Origin: Dyadobacter psychrophilus
Lineage (GTDB): Bacteria; Bacteroidota; Bacteroidia; Cytophagales; Spirosomataceae
Length of the DNA: 64,000 nucleotides
Direction of reading: 5' to 3'
Assembly (NCBI RefSeq): GCF_900167945.1
Contig: NZ_FUZA01000002.1
Span: forward strand, 434,001-498,000
Shown here: positions 27,420 through 36,044 of the stretch, one piece after another
Layout: each line of letters starts with the position of its first letter
How positions within the stretch are numbered: the first letter of the stretch is position 1
The notes under the pieces: model-generated
Seen by the model: the letters and a program-made list of their open reading frames with translations, nothing else
The model's database searches: none
What the model was told of the DNA's origin: nothing
Position numbers and translations under genes: made by a program

Positions 27420-27469
27420 TACTCGAAATAACAACAGAAACAAAAAAGAAAACGTAAACACTATTAACG

Positions 27470-27727
27470 ATGAAAAATACAAAAAACTTGTTCGTAGCAG
27501 CCTTGATGGCCATGACATTCGCAACTTACGCTAACGCTAATACTACTGCATATACAGTTGAAGAAAAAGTAAAGGTTACAGGATTAAGCAAAGCACTTCC
27601 AGCTTCACTTCCAGTTTTGGAGAGTCCAGCGCCCCAGAAGGCAAAAAATTCGGTTGACACCAACAATCACAGTGCATCACAAAAAGCAGCTATCGTAGGT
27701 CTACAATTGAAGAGCACTACGAAGTAA
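27470..27727 (+). CDS. Small secreted protein of unknown function
   Basis: 85 residues. Signal peptide 1-23 (KNTKNLFVAALMAMTFATYANA). The mature part, about 62 residues, is rich in Ser, Ala, Lys and Val (KALPASLPVLESPAPQKAKNS), has no Cys and no known domain. It has a near-consensus promoter and a strong terminator, so it is a monocistronic and probably well expressed gene. I do not recognise it. It may be a periplasmic or released peptide. The small size and simple composition make homology hard to judge. Confidence 0.65.
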   Translation: MKNTKNLFVAALMAMTFATYANANTTAYTVEEKVKVTGLSKALPASLPVLESPAPQKAKNSVDTNNHSASQKAAIVGLQLKSTTK

Positions 27728-27774
27728 TTGAAATCAGCCTTAGTTTAAGAAGGTTTTATTGAGAATCAAAAGTT

Positions 27775-27805
27775 AAAGAGGGGGATCATTTCTCCCTCTT
27801 TTTTT
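27775..27805 (+). terminator. Rho-independent terminator after the small secreted protein
   Basis: AAAGAGGG (27775-27782) pairs with CCCTCTTT (27794-27801), and the T-run continues to 27805. It is oriented for the gene ending at 27727. Confidence 0.78.
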
Positions 27806-27814
27806 GTGCCCGCA

Positions 27815-28708
27815 TTATTCGCGAACGCCGGTTTTTTGCCATCTGAGCAGTCCCTCGCGAATGTCGGCCAGGATTTGATAGTCGTCCTTCACCCAGTTGC
27901 CGGAGTTGTGCTTGGTATGCTTGCCATTGCGTAGATAATTTTCAAACAGTGCATAACACTGCATTGCATCCTCACGGGAGTGAAAACTATCGATCCAAAC
28001 CTGCGGCACTTCATTTTTCGGAACGATGCCAATGCCTACATTATAAACCTTGATGATGCCTTTGGAAAATTCCCAGGATATGAAATCCTGCTCCCGGATA
28101 TAAGCTGCCCGTAGAATGGAAGCATTATGTCCTATGTAATTAATCAGCCGGTTAAAAATCTGGTCCTTAGTTTCCGGTGCGGAAGGGCGTATGCGCCATG
28201 CATTGTTCTGGACTGAAAACGGATCTTCCATAAACTTGTCCATAGGTGCACCATACTGCGCAAGCGAAAGACTTTTGCCCGGCAAAAACTCCACAAGAAG
28301 CCGCTGCTGCCCGGATGGTGACGTTTGCGTAACGACCTTCAATTCCTCCGTATTCCGATTGGCAGTCAACAAAAGCGATTGTTCGTTCTCGTCGTAAGAA
28401 TAATGGCCGAAATCGTATTTCCCTGTATGATAAACACGTGTGAACGTGCTGTCGGGGAAAAATGAAACCAGCACCTCATTCACTCTGCCTGCTGCTTTTA
28501 TTAATTCACCATTTTTGAAATTTTTGTCGAAATCAATCAGCCGCCATGATCCGCTAAGCTTTCCCTTGTGCAGGATCAACGGATTAATATCCGTGATCCG
28601 GCCCTGGTAATCCGCATCTTTTTTCTGCTCCACGCCGCGGTAAATAATCCCATGATGGTCCATCATGATAATCATTATCAGCAGTAATATGGATTTGATC
28701 AGCATCAT
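27815..28708 (-). CDS. Unknown membrane-anchored protein, lipocalin-like N-terminal segment
   Basis: 297 residues. A hydrophobic N-terminus (MLIKSILLLIMIIM) is a signal anchor or uncleaved signal peptide. Residues about 50-145 alternate beta strands after LSGSWRLIDF, resembling the start of lipocalin-like folds (G-x-W). Residues 170-290 look helical and contain several Trp and His. I know no family for the whole. It is monocistronic, convergent with the small secreted protein and divergent from the large haem fusion. Its role is not predicted. Confidence 0.6.
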   Translation of the reverse strand: MMLIKSILLLIMIIMMDHHGIIYRGVEQKKDADYQGRITDINPLILHKGKLSGSWRLIDFDKNFKNGELIKAAGRVNEVLVSFFPDSTFTRVYHTGKYDFGHYSYDENEQSLLLTANRNTEELKVVTQTSPSGQQRLLVEFLPGKSLSLAQYGAPMDKFMEDPFSVQNNAWRIRPSAPETKDQIFNRLINYIGHNASILRAAYIREQDFISWEFSKGIIKVYNVGIGIVPKNEVPQVWIDSFHSREDAMQCYALFENYLRNGKHTKHNSGNWVKDDYQILADIREGLLRWQKTGVRE

Positions 28709-28833
28709 AGCGAAACGAAACCTTTCTTGTTTAAAATAGTCCAGTGGAAAGTCGGAAGAGTATTTTGGGGAGATATGTCGCTTATTCCAGTCATTCTAAG
28801 CCCTTTTAATTACCAAAATCTGATCCTTAACCC

Positions 28834-31800
28834 ATGCAAATCGTCAGGTCAGCCCCGCTTTTCATTATTTTCCTGCTGCTCAATTTCGGATATAATTTCA
28901 GAAATTCTACTGAGGAAATCAAAAAAACTCCGGTTGCAGCAAATTCACTTTCTGCCGTTCAAAACGAAGCAGAAGAGACCATCAGTATATTTAGCGGCAC
29001 AGATAAAAAGCCGATTTTAGTGCAGAACGCCAAAGCCGGTTTCAGGCCTTACCTGCACCCGATCACGGCACCGGATGGCAAAGGCGTACTTACCGAATAC
29101 AGTCCCGGGCATCACAAACATCAGACGGGTATTTACTGGGGTTACACGCGGGTGAACGGAAGGGATTATTTCCACCATCCCGACGGCGATTACTGGAAAA
29201 GGGTTTCAGCAAAAGTTACCGAAGCAAAAGGGACCGAAGTGAAATGGCAAACCGTCTATAATCTCCTGGATTCAACGGGCAAAGCCGTTTTAACCGAAAC
29301 GCAAAACTGGTCCATGCGTTTTAAGGATGGGAAATATTTGCTCGATCTGGAATGGAATGGCGAGGCACAAACAGATGTGACCATTGGAAAATATGATTAT
29401 GGTGGATTGTTTGTGCGCATGCCCTGGAAAGAGGGCATTAAGGGTGAAGTGGTAAACGCTGCCCGCCAAAAAAATGAAAAAGCCGAGGGCCAGGCCGCTA
29501 TGTGGGTGGATATCGGCATGCAGGTGGAGGGCCGGGATAATCTGGCACACATTGCAATCCTGGATCATCCGGAAAACAAAGGTTATCCCCAAACCTGGCG
29601 CGTAGACACACAATTAGGCGCTGGTCCCGCGCGGGCTCGGAAGGCGGATTGGCACATTAAAAAAGGCGAAACCGAAACCATCAAGCACGAACTGGTGATT
29701 TACACCGGCGAGCTGAATGATGTGGAGCTCAATAAAACATTTGGAGAGTTTATAGGGAATAATGGCACCTATAATACGGCAGCATTATGGGCCATTGCGC
29801 AAAAAGAGGGCAGGGAGGCCAAATTCCTGAATGCGCAGGAAGCCGTTGCGGCTATGACGATCAAAGATGGTTTTCAGGTGAATGCGTATGCATCGGAACC
29901 CATGATGACACAGCCGATGGCTTTCTGCTGGGATGACAAGGGCCGGATGTGGATCGCCGAAAACAAGGATTATGAGTCAAGAGGAAAGGGCTTTTCCAAT
30001 GCCGGTGACAGCCGGATCTTAATTCTGGAAGATACCAATGGTGATGGCGTAGCGGACAGCAGGAAAGTGTTCATGGAAGGAATTGCGTTTCCTTCGGCGA
30101 TTGCCGTTGGTTTTGATGGCGTTTTCGTGGGCGCACCGCCTAATTTGCTTTTTGTCCCGGATAAAAACGGCGACGATAAAGCCGATATGGAGAACATTGA
30201 GGTGCGTTTAACAGGCTGGGGCATCCGCGACCGGCACGAAACATTGAACAGTTTCCACTGGGGACCTGATGGCTGGCTGTATGGTTTGCAGGGTTTTGCA
30301 ACGCCTTCCAAAGTGGGTAAGCCCAAAGACAAAGGCAAGCTTTATAAGCATAAGGACCCGTTTCCGGAGAATTTTGAAGTAGAAAATGGCGTCGATATCA
30401 ATGGCGGCGTGTGGCGTTACCATCCTACTAAAAATATTTTTGAAGTTGTAGCACATGGTTTCAGCAATCCGTGGGGCATTGATTATGATGCAAAGGGCCA
30501 GTTGCTGATGACGGCTTGTGTGATCCCGCATTTATGGCATGTTGTGCCGGGTGGCATTTATCACCGGCAGGGCGGACAGCATTTCAATCCGTATGTTTAT
30601 AATGATATCAAAACCATTGCCGATCACACGCACCGCTCGGCGCATGGCGGCGCACGCGTTTACTTATCCGACGCTTTCCCGGAATCAGAACGTGGGAAAA
30701 TATTTATGGCCAACATTCACGAGCATGGCATTTTATCTGACATTCTCACGCCCAAAGGCTCCGGTTTCAGCGGCAAGCATGGCGACGATTTTATGATGGC
30801 CAATAATGCGCAATGGGTGGGTTTCAGCATGGAAATAGGGCCGGAAGGCGGCATGTATGTGCTGGACTGGCATGATGCCGACATTTGCGGATCGGATGTT
30901 TTGAACTCAGAAACGGGCCGTATTTTCAGGATTATGCCCAAAGTTTCGAATGCTGAAAACTGGAAAGGTCGTTATGATGATCTGGCTAAAATGTCTGATG
31001 TCGCACTTGCTAACTTACAAACCAGTAAAAGCGAATGGCATGCGCGGCGGGCGAGGATCATTTTGCAAAACAGAGCTGGGAAGGGGGCTTTTTCTAAAGA
31101 AGCTCATCAAAAGCTCGTCGACATTTATTTAAAAGATGGCAATGCGGATTACCGACTTCGTGCCATGTGGGCTTTGCAGGTGACCAATGGTCTGGATGTC
31201 ACGGCATTATCGGGCGCATTGGAAGACAAAGATGCTTATATCCGGGCTTGGGCAATCCAGTTTTTATGTGAAACCAATAAACCTTCGCAGGAAACGGTTG
31301 CCAAGTTTGTGAAGCTTGCCAAAGACGATCCATCACCTGTTGTTCGGCTCTATCTCGCATCCGCATTGCAGCGCATGGATCAATCGCAGCGATGGAGCAT
31401 TGCGGAAAATCTGCTTGCACATCAAATGGACGCCGACGACCACAACATACCTAAAATGATCTGGTATGGCATTGAACCGTTGGTAAAAACCAGTCCTGCC
31501 AAAGCTTTGGAAATGGCTGGAAAGAGCAAAATTCCAATGGTAACCCAATTTATCGCCCGTCGATCCGTCGATGCCGATGCTGTGGAAGCAGTTGTATCGG
31601 CCATTGGTAAAATGCCCGCAAATCACCTGGCGCTTATGGAAGGCATGCGCGATGGGCTCGAAGGAAGGACAGACATTAAAACACCTGCGAACTGGAAAGC
31701 AGTTTATGCAAAGCTGAAACAGGCAAACGAACCGGCTGCGAAACTGGCGCTGGAAATCTCGCAGCATTTTGGAGATACGGAAGCAGCAAAAAACTTCTTG

Positions 31801-32676
31801 GTAACATTAAAAAATGCGAATGCGCCAGTGGATCAGCGCCGGAAAGCATTGCAGGCATTGGCCATCAGGCAAAGGCCGGAACTGGTAAATGAGTTACCAA
31901 CATTGCTTAATAACAATGACTTAAAACTTGACGCTATTCGCGCCATGGCTGGTTACGACAGCGAAGCGCTAGGTAAACTGCTACTTGACCAATATCCGAA
32001 ATTCGATGCAAGTGAAAAAGCCGAGGCCATTCAAACTCTTGCTTCCAGGCCCAAGTCGGGTTGGCTGCTCACGCAGGCCATTTCAAAAAATGTAATTCCT
32101 AAAAAGGACATTCCTACATATGTTGCGCGCCAGCTCAGACGGGTCGTAGGAAGTGGTTTTGTGGAAGTTTGGGGGCCGATCGACCACGTGGCATTTGATG
32201 AAAAAGCTTATAAAAAATACAAGGGTTTGCTCACAGACAAAAGCGTTTCCGAAGCCAGCCGCAACCACGGGCGCATGATTTTTCAAAGGACGTGTGCGCC
32301 TTGTCATAAACTTTACGGCGAGGGCGGCATAATCGGGCCCGAACTTACCGGCTCAAACCGCGCCAATCTGGACTATCTGCTGGGCAATATCCTGGATCCG
32401 AGCGGTGAAATTCAGGATGATTACAAAATGGTGGTCGTGACTACGCGTGACGGGCGCACATATGTGGGTAACGTTGCCAAGGAAACCGAGCGTCAGGTCA
32501 CATTGCGCATTGTGGGACAGGACGCGGTGGCTATCAATAAATCGGATATTCAAACGCGGGAAGTAACGCCGGTTTCCATGATGCCGTCGGGACTTTTGGA
32601 AGCCTTGTCGGATAAAGAAGTGACTGAGCTCGTGGCTTATCTGAGAACAACGGCGCAGGTTGAACTGCCCAAATAA
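28834..32676 (+). CDS. DUF6807 - PVC-type beta-propeller - HEAT - cytochrome c fusion
   Basis: 1280 residues. An N-terminal signal or anchor is followed by a DUF6807 (PmoA-like) domain at about 55-310, with GHHKHQTGIYWGYTRVNGRDYFHH. A six-bladed propeller of the PVC-type haem-protein family spans about 345-690 (AFCWDDKGRMWIAEN, FHWGPDGWLYGLQGF, ADHTHRSAHGGARVY). HEAT-like helical repeats fill 720-1110. The C-terminal cytochrome c domain has C-x-x-C-H (C1154, C1157, H1158), then GPELTGSNR. It should oxidise a sugar-like substrate in the periplasm and pass electrons to its own haem. It is 78 bp upstream of a double thioredoxin protein and a TIM-barrel isomerase on the same strand. Confidence 0.87.
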   Translation: MQIVRSAPLFIIFLLLNFGYNFRNSTEEIKKTPVAANSLSAVQNEAEETISIFSGTDKKPILVQNAKAGFRPYLHPITAPDGKGVLTEYSPGHHKHQTGIYWGYTRVNGRDYFHHPDGDYWKRVSAKVTEAKGTEVKWQTVYNLLDSTGKAVLTETQNWSMRFKDGKYLLDLEWNGEAQTDVTIGKYDYGGLFVRMPWKEGIKGEVVNAARQKNEKAEGQAAMWVDIGMQVEGRDNLAHIAILDHPENKGYPQTWRVDTQLGAGPARARKADWHIKKGETETIKHELVIYTGELNDVELNKTFGEFIGNNGTYNTAALWAIAQKEGREAKFLNAQEAVAAMTIKDGFQVNAYASEPMMTQPMAFCWDDKGRMWIAENKDYESRGKGFSNAGDSRILILEDTNGDGVADSRKVFMEGIAFPSAIAVGFDGVFVGAPPNLLFVPDKNGDDKADMENIEVRLTGWGIRDRHETLNSFHWGPDGWLYGLQGFATPSKVGKPKDKGKLYKHKDPFPENFEVENGVDINGGVWRYHPTKNIFEVVAHGFSNPWGIDYDAKGQLLMTACVIPHLWHVVPGGIYHRQGGQHFNPYVYNDIKTIADHTHRSAHGGARVYLSDAFPESERGKIFMANIHEHGILSDILTPKGSGFSGKHGDDFMMANNAQWVGFSMEIGPEGGMYVLDWHDADICGSDVLNSETGRIFRIMPKVSNAENWKGRYDDLAKMSDVALANLQTSKSEWHARRARIILQNRAGKGAFSKEAHQKLVDIYLKDGNADYRLRAMWALQVTNGLDVTALSGALEDKDAYIRAWAIQFLCETNKPSQETVAKFVKLAKDDPSPVVRLYLASALQRMDQSQRWSIAENLLAHQMDADDHNIPKMIWYGIEPLVKTSPAKALEMAGKSKIPMVTQFIARRSVDADAVEAVVSAIGKMPANHLALMEGMRDGLEGRTDIKTPANWKAVYAKLKQANEPAAKLALEISQHFGDTEAAKNFLVTLKNANAPVDQRRKALQALAIRQRPELVNELPTLLNNNDLKLDAIRAMAGYDSEALGKLLLDQYPKFDASEKAEAIQTLASRPKSGWLLTQAISKNVIPKKDIPTYVARQLRRVVGSGFVEVWGPIDHVAFDEKAYKKYKGLLTDKSVSEASRNHGRMIFQRTCAPCHKLYGEGGIIGPELTGSNRANLDYLLGNILDPSGEIQDDYKMVVVTTRDGRTYVGNVAKETERQVTLRIVGQDAVAINKSDIQTREVTPVSMMPSGLLEALSDKEVTELVAYLRTTAQVELPK

Positions 32677-32714
32677 ATGTTACGATACCAGTAATTTATT
32701 GTAATAGATCTGCT

Positions 32715-32748
32715 TTTGATTTAAATTAAACGCTAAATCAAATAGGAG
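32715..32748 (+). promoter_or_regulatory. Leader hairpin and ribosome-binding site of the double thioredoxin gene
   Basis: TTTGATTT (32715-32722) pairs with AAATCAAA (32735-32742). AGGAG follows at 32744-32748, six bases before ATG 32755. A clear Shine-Dalgarno is unusual here, and the hairpin next to it could control access. Function is inference. Confidence 0.4.
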
Positions 32749-32754
32749 ATCGTT

Positions 32755-33879
32755 ATGCGGACATATTACAAGATTTTATTTGCGCTTATTGTTCTCGTTT
32801 CTACAAACATTGATTCAAAAGCCGAACAGCCCGAGACATTAAAAATCGGCGCCGCGGCTCCTGATTTCAATCTTTTGGGCGTTGATGGCAAAAAATATTC
32901 ACTGAAAAGTTTTGCCGCTGCGCCCGTTCTGGCCATCGTTTTTACCTGTAATCATTGCCCTACGGCGCAGGCTTATGAGGAACGTATCAAGAAACTAACT
33001 GCAGACTACAAGTCCAAAGGCTTTGCGCTGGTCGCGATCTCTTCCAATGATCCCAAGGCAATCCGCCTGGATGAACTCGGTTATACCGATCTGAGCGACA
33101 CATATGACGAGATGAAGATACGCGCAAAAGATATGGCTTATAATTTCCCATATCTGTTTGATGGCGATGATCAGAAAACGGCATTGGCCTACGGCCCGGT
33201 TGCTACCCCGCACATTTTTGTTTTTGACAAAGCCAGGAAGCTGCAATATCACGGCCGGATTGATGACGTTGAAAAACCAACAAGTCCACCCAAGAATCTG
33301 GATGCGAAAAACGCTATTGAAGCGCTGCTGGCCAATAAACCGGTTCCCGTTCCTTCCACTAAAACATTTGGCTGTTCCATGAAATGGATATCCAAAGAAG
33401 ACGGCGTGCAAAAAGAGAAAGCTGGCTGGGCAAAGGAGCCCGTGACATTGGAAACCATCGATGAGGCGGGGTTAAAAGAACTTATCAGTAACAAGTCGGA
33501 CAAGCTGCGGCTCATTAATGTCTGGGCCACCTGGTGCGGGCCTTGTGTCACGGAATTTCCCGATTTCATGGCCATGCACCATATGTATCGCGGCCGTGAT
33601 TTTGAGTTTGTATCCATCAGCGCCGATAGTCCTGACAAAAAAGAAAAGGCGTTGAAATTCCTGCAAGGCAAATTTGCTTCTAACAAAAATTACATCTTCA
33701 ATGTAGAAGACAAGTATAAGCTGATCGAAGCCATTGATCCTAAGTGGCAGGGCGCATTGCCTTATACGCTCCTGGTAGAGCCGGGCGGAAAGATCGTTTA
33801 CGCACAGCAGGGGCCGATTGATCCGCATAAGATGAAGAAAATAGTCGTTGAAAATAAATACGTAGGCAGATATTACTAA
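32755..33879 (+). CDS. Exported protein with two thioredoxin-fold domains
   Basis: 374 residues. A signal peptide (core about 8-18) is followed by two thioredoxin folds. The first, about 28-190, is AhpC/peroxiredoxin-like with Cys65-N-H-Cys68 (FTCNHCPTAQAYEERI) and TPHIFVFD as the cis-Pro strand. The second, about 215-374, is TlpA/ResA-like with W260-C-G-P-C264 and PYTLLVEPGG. It should act in periplasmic thiol-disulfide exchange, for example keeping the CxxCH cysteines of a cytochrome c reduced for haem attachment. It lies directly after the gene for such a cytochrome fusion, which fits that role, and before a Tat-exported isomerase. Confidence 0.87.
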   Translation: MRTYYKILFALIVLVSTNIDSKAEQPETLKIGAAAPDFNLLGVDGKKYSLKSFAAAPVLAIVFTCNHCPTAQAYEERIKKLTADYKSKGFALVAISSNDPKAIRLDELGYTDLSDTYDEMKIRAKDMAYNFPYLFDGDDQKTALAYGPVATPHIFVFDKARKLQYHGRIDDVEKPTSPPKNLDAKNAIEALLANKPVPVPSTKTFGCSMKWISKEDGVQKEKAGWAKEPVTLETIDEAGLKELISNKSDKLRLINVWATWCGPCVTEFPDFMAMHHMYRGRDFEFVSISADSPDKKEKALKFLQGKFASNKNYIFNVEDKYKLIEAIDPKWQGALPYTLLVEPGGKIVYAQQGPIDPHKMKKIVVENKYVGRYY

Positions 33880-33906
33880 CAACCTGGTCAATAACCTTTA
33901 CTAATC

Positions 33907-34905
33907 ATGGCAGAACACGAAATTTCAAGACGTCAGTTTTTGAGCGCGTCCGCACTTTTAACGGCTGGCGTGGGCCTGTTGCCAACCACTGGCTTTGGCT
34001 TTCCGGCCTATATCAAGAATCTGGGCAAACCCAATTCACTTTTCAATGGTGTGCAGGTGGGGGCAATAACTTATTCCTGGCGGAGTATGCCGGGCGGCGC
34101 AGAGGACATTCTTAAATATTGCATTGACGCCAATATCAGCGCGATTGAGCTCATGGGACCAACGGGTGAATTATTTGCGGGTGCGCCCGAGGGACCGAAA
34201 ATGCCGCCCTGGACAGGAGGCAAGCGTCCCGAGCTTACCGATGAGCAAAAGGCTGCGCAGGCCGAACATGTGGTGAAAATGGCTGAATGGCGCGCCAAGG
34301 TTCCTATGGACAAATTTGTCCAGCTGCGCAAAATGTATAATGATGCCGGCGTAAGCATTTACGCATTCAAACCATCCGCATTGGGCGAGAAAAATACGGA
34401 TCAGGAAGTGGACTATGCTTTCCGTGCCGCCAAAGCATTAGGTGCCAACCAGGCTACGATTGAGCAGCCGAATGACCCTGCGCAGACAAAACGCCTGGGC
34501 GACATTGCGGCTAAAAACAAAGTGTATGTAGGTTACCACGGTCATACGCAGCAAACGCCGACCTGGTGGGACACGGCTTTGAACCAATCAAAATACAATG
34601 CGATGAACTTTGATATGGGACATTATGTGGCCGCAGGTTTTGACCCGATCCCGCTGATCGAAACCAAGCACGACCACATTGTAAGCATGCACGTCAAAGA
34701 CAGAAAAAATAAGGAGAATGGTGGTGCTAATGTGCCCTGGGGACAAGGAGACACGCCTATTACAGCAGCTTTGGAACTGATGCGCGCCAGGAAATACAAG
34801 TTTCCGGCAACCATTGAGCTGGAATACGAGATCCCGGCAGGTTCGGACGCAGTAAAGGAAACGGCGAAATGTGTTGAGTATGCTAAAAAAGCATTAGGAG
34901 CCTGA
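33907..34905 (+). CDS. Tat-exported sugar isomerase/epimerase (xylose isomerase-like TIM barrel)
   Basis: 332 residues. Tat signal SRRQFLSASALLTAGVGLLP. The AP-endonuclease-2-like TIM barrel begins GVQVGAITYSWRS. Metal or catalytic candidates include AIELMGP, the Glu in ATIEQPND, YVGYHGHTQQ, NFDMGHYVAAG, IVSMHVKDRK and ATIELEYE. It should isomerise or epimerise a keto-sugar, or in related enzymes dehydrate a 3-keto glycoside, in the periplasm. It starts 27 bp after the double thioredoxin gene and ends at a terminator. It differs from the TIM barrel at 39911. Confidence 0.86.
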   Translation: MAEHEISRRQFLSASALLTAGVGLLPTTGFGFPAYIKNLGKPNSLFNGVQVGAITYSWRSMPGGAEDILKYCIDANISAIELMGPTGELFAGAPEGPKMPPWTGGKRPELTDEQKAAQAEHVVKMAEWRAKVPMDKFVQLRKMYNDAGVSIYAFKPSALGEKNTDQEVDYAFRAAKALGANQATIEQPNDPAQTKRLGDIAAKNKVYVGYHGHTQQTPTWWDTALNQSKYNAMNFDMGHYVAAGFDPIPLIETKHDHIVSMHVKDRKNKENGGANVPWGQGDTPITAALELMRARKYKFPATIELEYEIPAGSDAVKETAKCVEYAKKALGA

Positions 34906-34925
34906 TAAATGTAATTAATTTTGTG

Positions 34926-34959
34926 GCCGTCGCGGGAATGTTTCCGGGACGGCTTTTTT
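34926..34959 (+). terminator. Rho-independent terminator of the haem-fusion operon
   Basis: GCCGTC-GCGGGAA and TTCCGGGACGGC pair with one bulge, followed by six T residues (34954-34959). It ends the unit running from 28834. Confidence 0.8.
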
Positions 34960-34969
34960 ATTTAAAATA

Positions 34970-35572
34970 ATGGAAAATATGCAGCAGGAAGATCTTTTGA
35001 AGCAAATAGAATTTATTAAGGAAATTGATAAACTCAAATACATCCAGCGAAAAACCAGGTTATTCGCAAGCGACCGCAACGAAAACGACGCCGAACACAG
35101 CTGGCACCTGGCCATGATGGCCATTATTTTATCACAACATGCCAATGTGCCTGTTGATGTATTGAAAGTGCTGAAAATGGTGTTGATCCACGACATTGTC
35201 GAGATTGACGCCGGAGACACATTTATTTATGACACGGCTAAAAATCACGTGAACACAGACCAGGAGCGCCTGGCTGCCGAAAGAATTTTCGGAATGCTCC
35301 CTAAGTCGCAATGCGATGAGCTGATCGCTATCTGGGAGGAATTTGAAGCAGGGGAAACGGATGAGGCGAAATTTGCCAAGTCTATGGACCGGCTGGAACC
35401 ATTGCTGCAAAATGTTTCCAATGACGGCGGGACCTGGAAGGAGTTTGGGGTTGATTATGCCAAAGTGTATGAGAAAAAGCAGGTGATCAGGAACGGTTCG
35501 GCGTCCATCTGGAATTATGCCGAGCAATTAATTGAGGATAGCGTTGAAAAAGGCATTTTAAAAAAGAAATGA
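34970..35572 (+). CDS. HD-domain phosphohydrolase (YfbR/HDDC2-like)
   Basis: 200 residues. The metal sites are His in AEHSWHLAMM, the HD pair in VLIHDIVEIDAGD, and the later Asp in SMDRLEP. This arrangement is that of the YfbR/HDDC2 group, which removes phosphate from deoxynucleoside monophosphates. Cytoplasmic. It lies just after a terminator and 81 bp before the BlaI promoter region. Nucleotide specificity was not tested by any motif I can see. Confidence 0.82.
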   Translation: MENMQQEDLLKQIEFIKEIDKLKYIQRKTRLFASDRNENDAEHSWHLAMMAIILSQHANVPVDVLKVLKMVLIHDIVEIDAGDTFIYDTAKNHVNTDQERLAAERIFGMLPKSQCDELIAIWEEFEAGETDEAKFAKSMDRLEPLLQNVSNDGGTWKEFGVDYAKVYEKKQVIRNGSASIWNYAEQLIEDSVEKGILKKK

Positions 35573-35605
35573 TTGAAAATAAATAATTATTTTACCTAAA
35601 TATTT

Positions 35606-35640
35606 TTTCGTACGAAATTTTTCCTACCTTTGAAAGGTGG
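35606..35640 (+). promoter_or_regulatory. Promoter and candidate operators of the BlaI/M56 unit
   Basis: TACCTTTG at 35625-35632 is an exact TAnnTTTG -7 box. A perfect 12-bp palindrome TTTCGTACGAAA lies at 35606-35617 in the spacer region. A second inverted repeat, ACCTTT-G-AAAGGT (35626-35638), is centred on the -7 box itself, and its flanks (CCT...GG) extend it imperfectly to 35623-35640. Either could be the BlaI binding site and would block polymerase. Neither matches the staphylococcal TACAnnTGTA motif. Confidence 0.55.
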
Positions 35641-35653
35641 TTAAACAAATAGC

Positions 35654-36022
35654 ATGATGGAGCCTACAAAATCGGAACTTGAGATATTACAGGTGCTTTG
35701 GGAACACGGCCCGTCGACCGTCAGGTTCGTGAACGATAAGCTGAATGAAGAAAAGAGAGCGGTGCAGTATTCTTCGACTTTGAAGCTGATGCAGATTATG
35801 GCCGAAAAAGGCATTGTGATCCGCGATGAAAGCAGTATGAAGCACGTATATAGTCCAGCGGAGGCAGAGGATAAAACCAAAAACGCCTTGCTGGAAAAGT
35901 TTGTCGATTCCATGTACAAGGGTTCGGCTTCGAATTTGGTCATGCAGCTTTTTGGCAACAAAAATACATCGCAGGAAGAGTTGAACGAGATTAAGGATTT
36001 TTTGAAAAAACTGGATAAGTAA
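35654..36022 (+). CDS. BlaI/MecI/CopY-family transcriptional repressor
   Basis: 122 residues, normal size. It starts PTKSELEILQVLWEHGPSTVRFVNDKL, the winged-helix of BlaI, with SSTLKLMQIMAEKGIV as the recognition and wing region. The C-terminal helices form the dimer (LLEKFVDSMYKGSASNLVMQLF). In the family an M56 sensor protease triggers repressor cleavage, which here would derepress its own operon. It lies 22 bp upstream of the M56 gene, the classic order. Targets besides its own promoter are not known. A second ATG three bases in is possible. Confidence 0.92.
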   Translation: MMEPTKSELEILQVLWEHGPSTVRFVNDKLNEEKRAVQYSSTLKLMQIMAEKGIVIRDESSMKHVYSPAEAEDKTKNALLEKFVDSMYKGSASNLVMQLFGNKNTSQEELNEIKDFLKKLDK

Positions 36023-36044
36023 CACCTTACAGCATCCGATAGCC

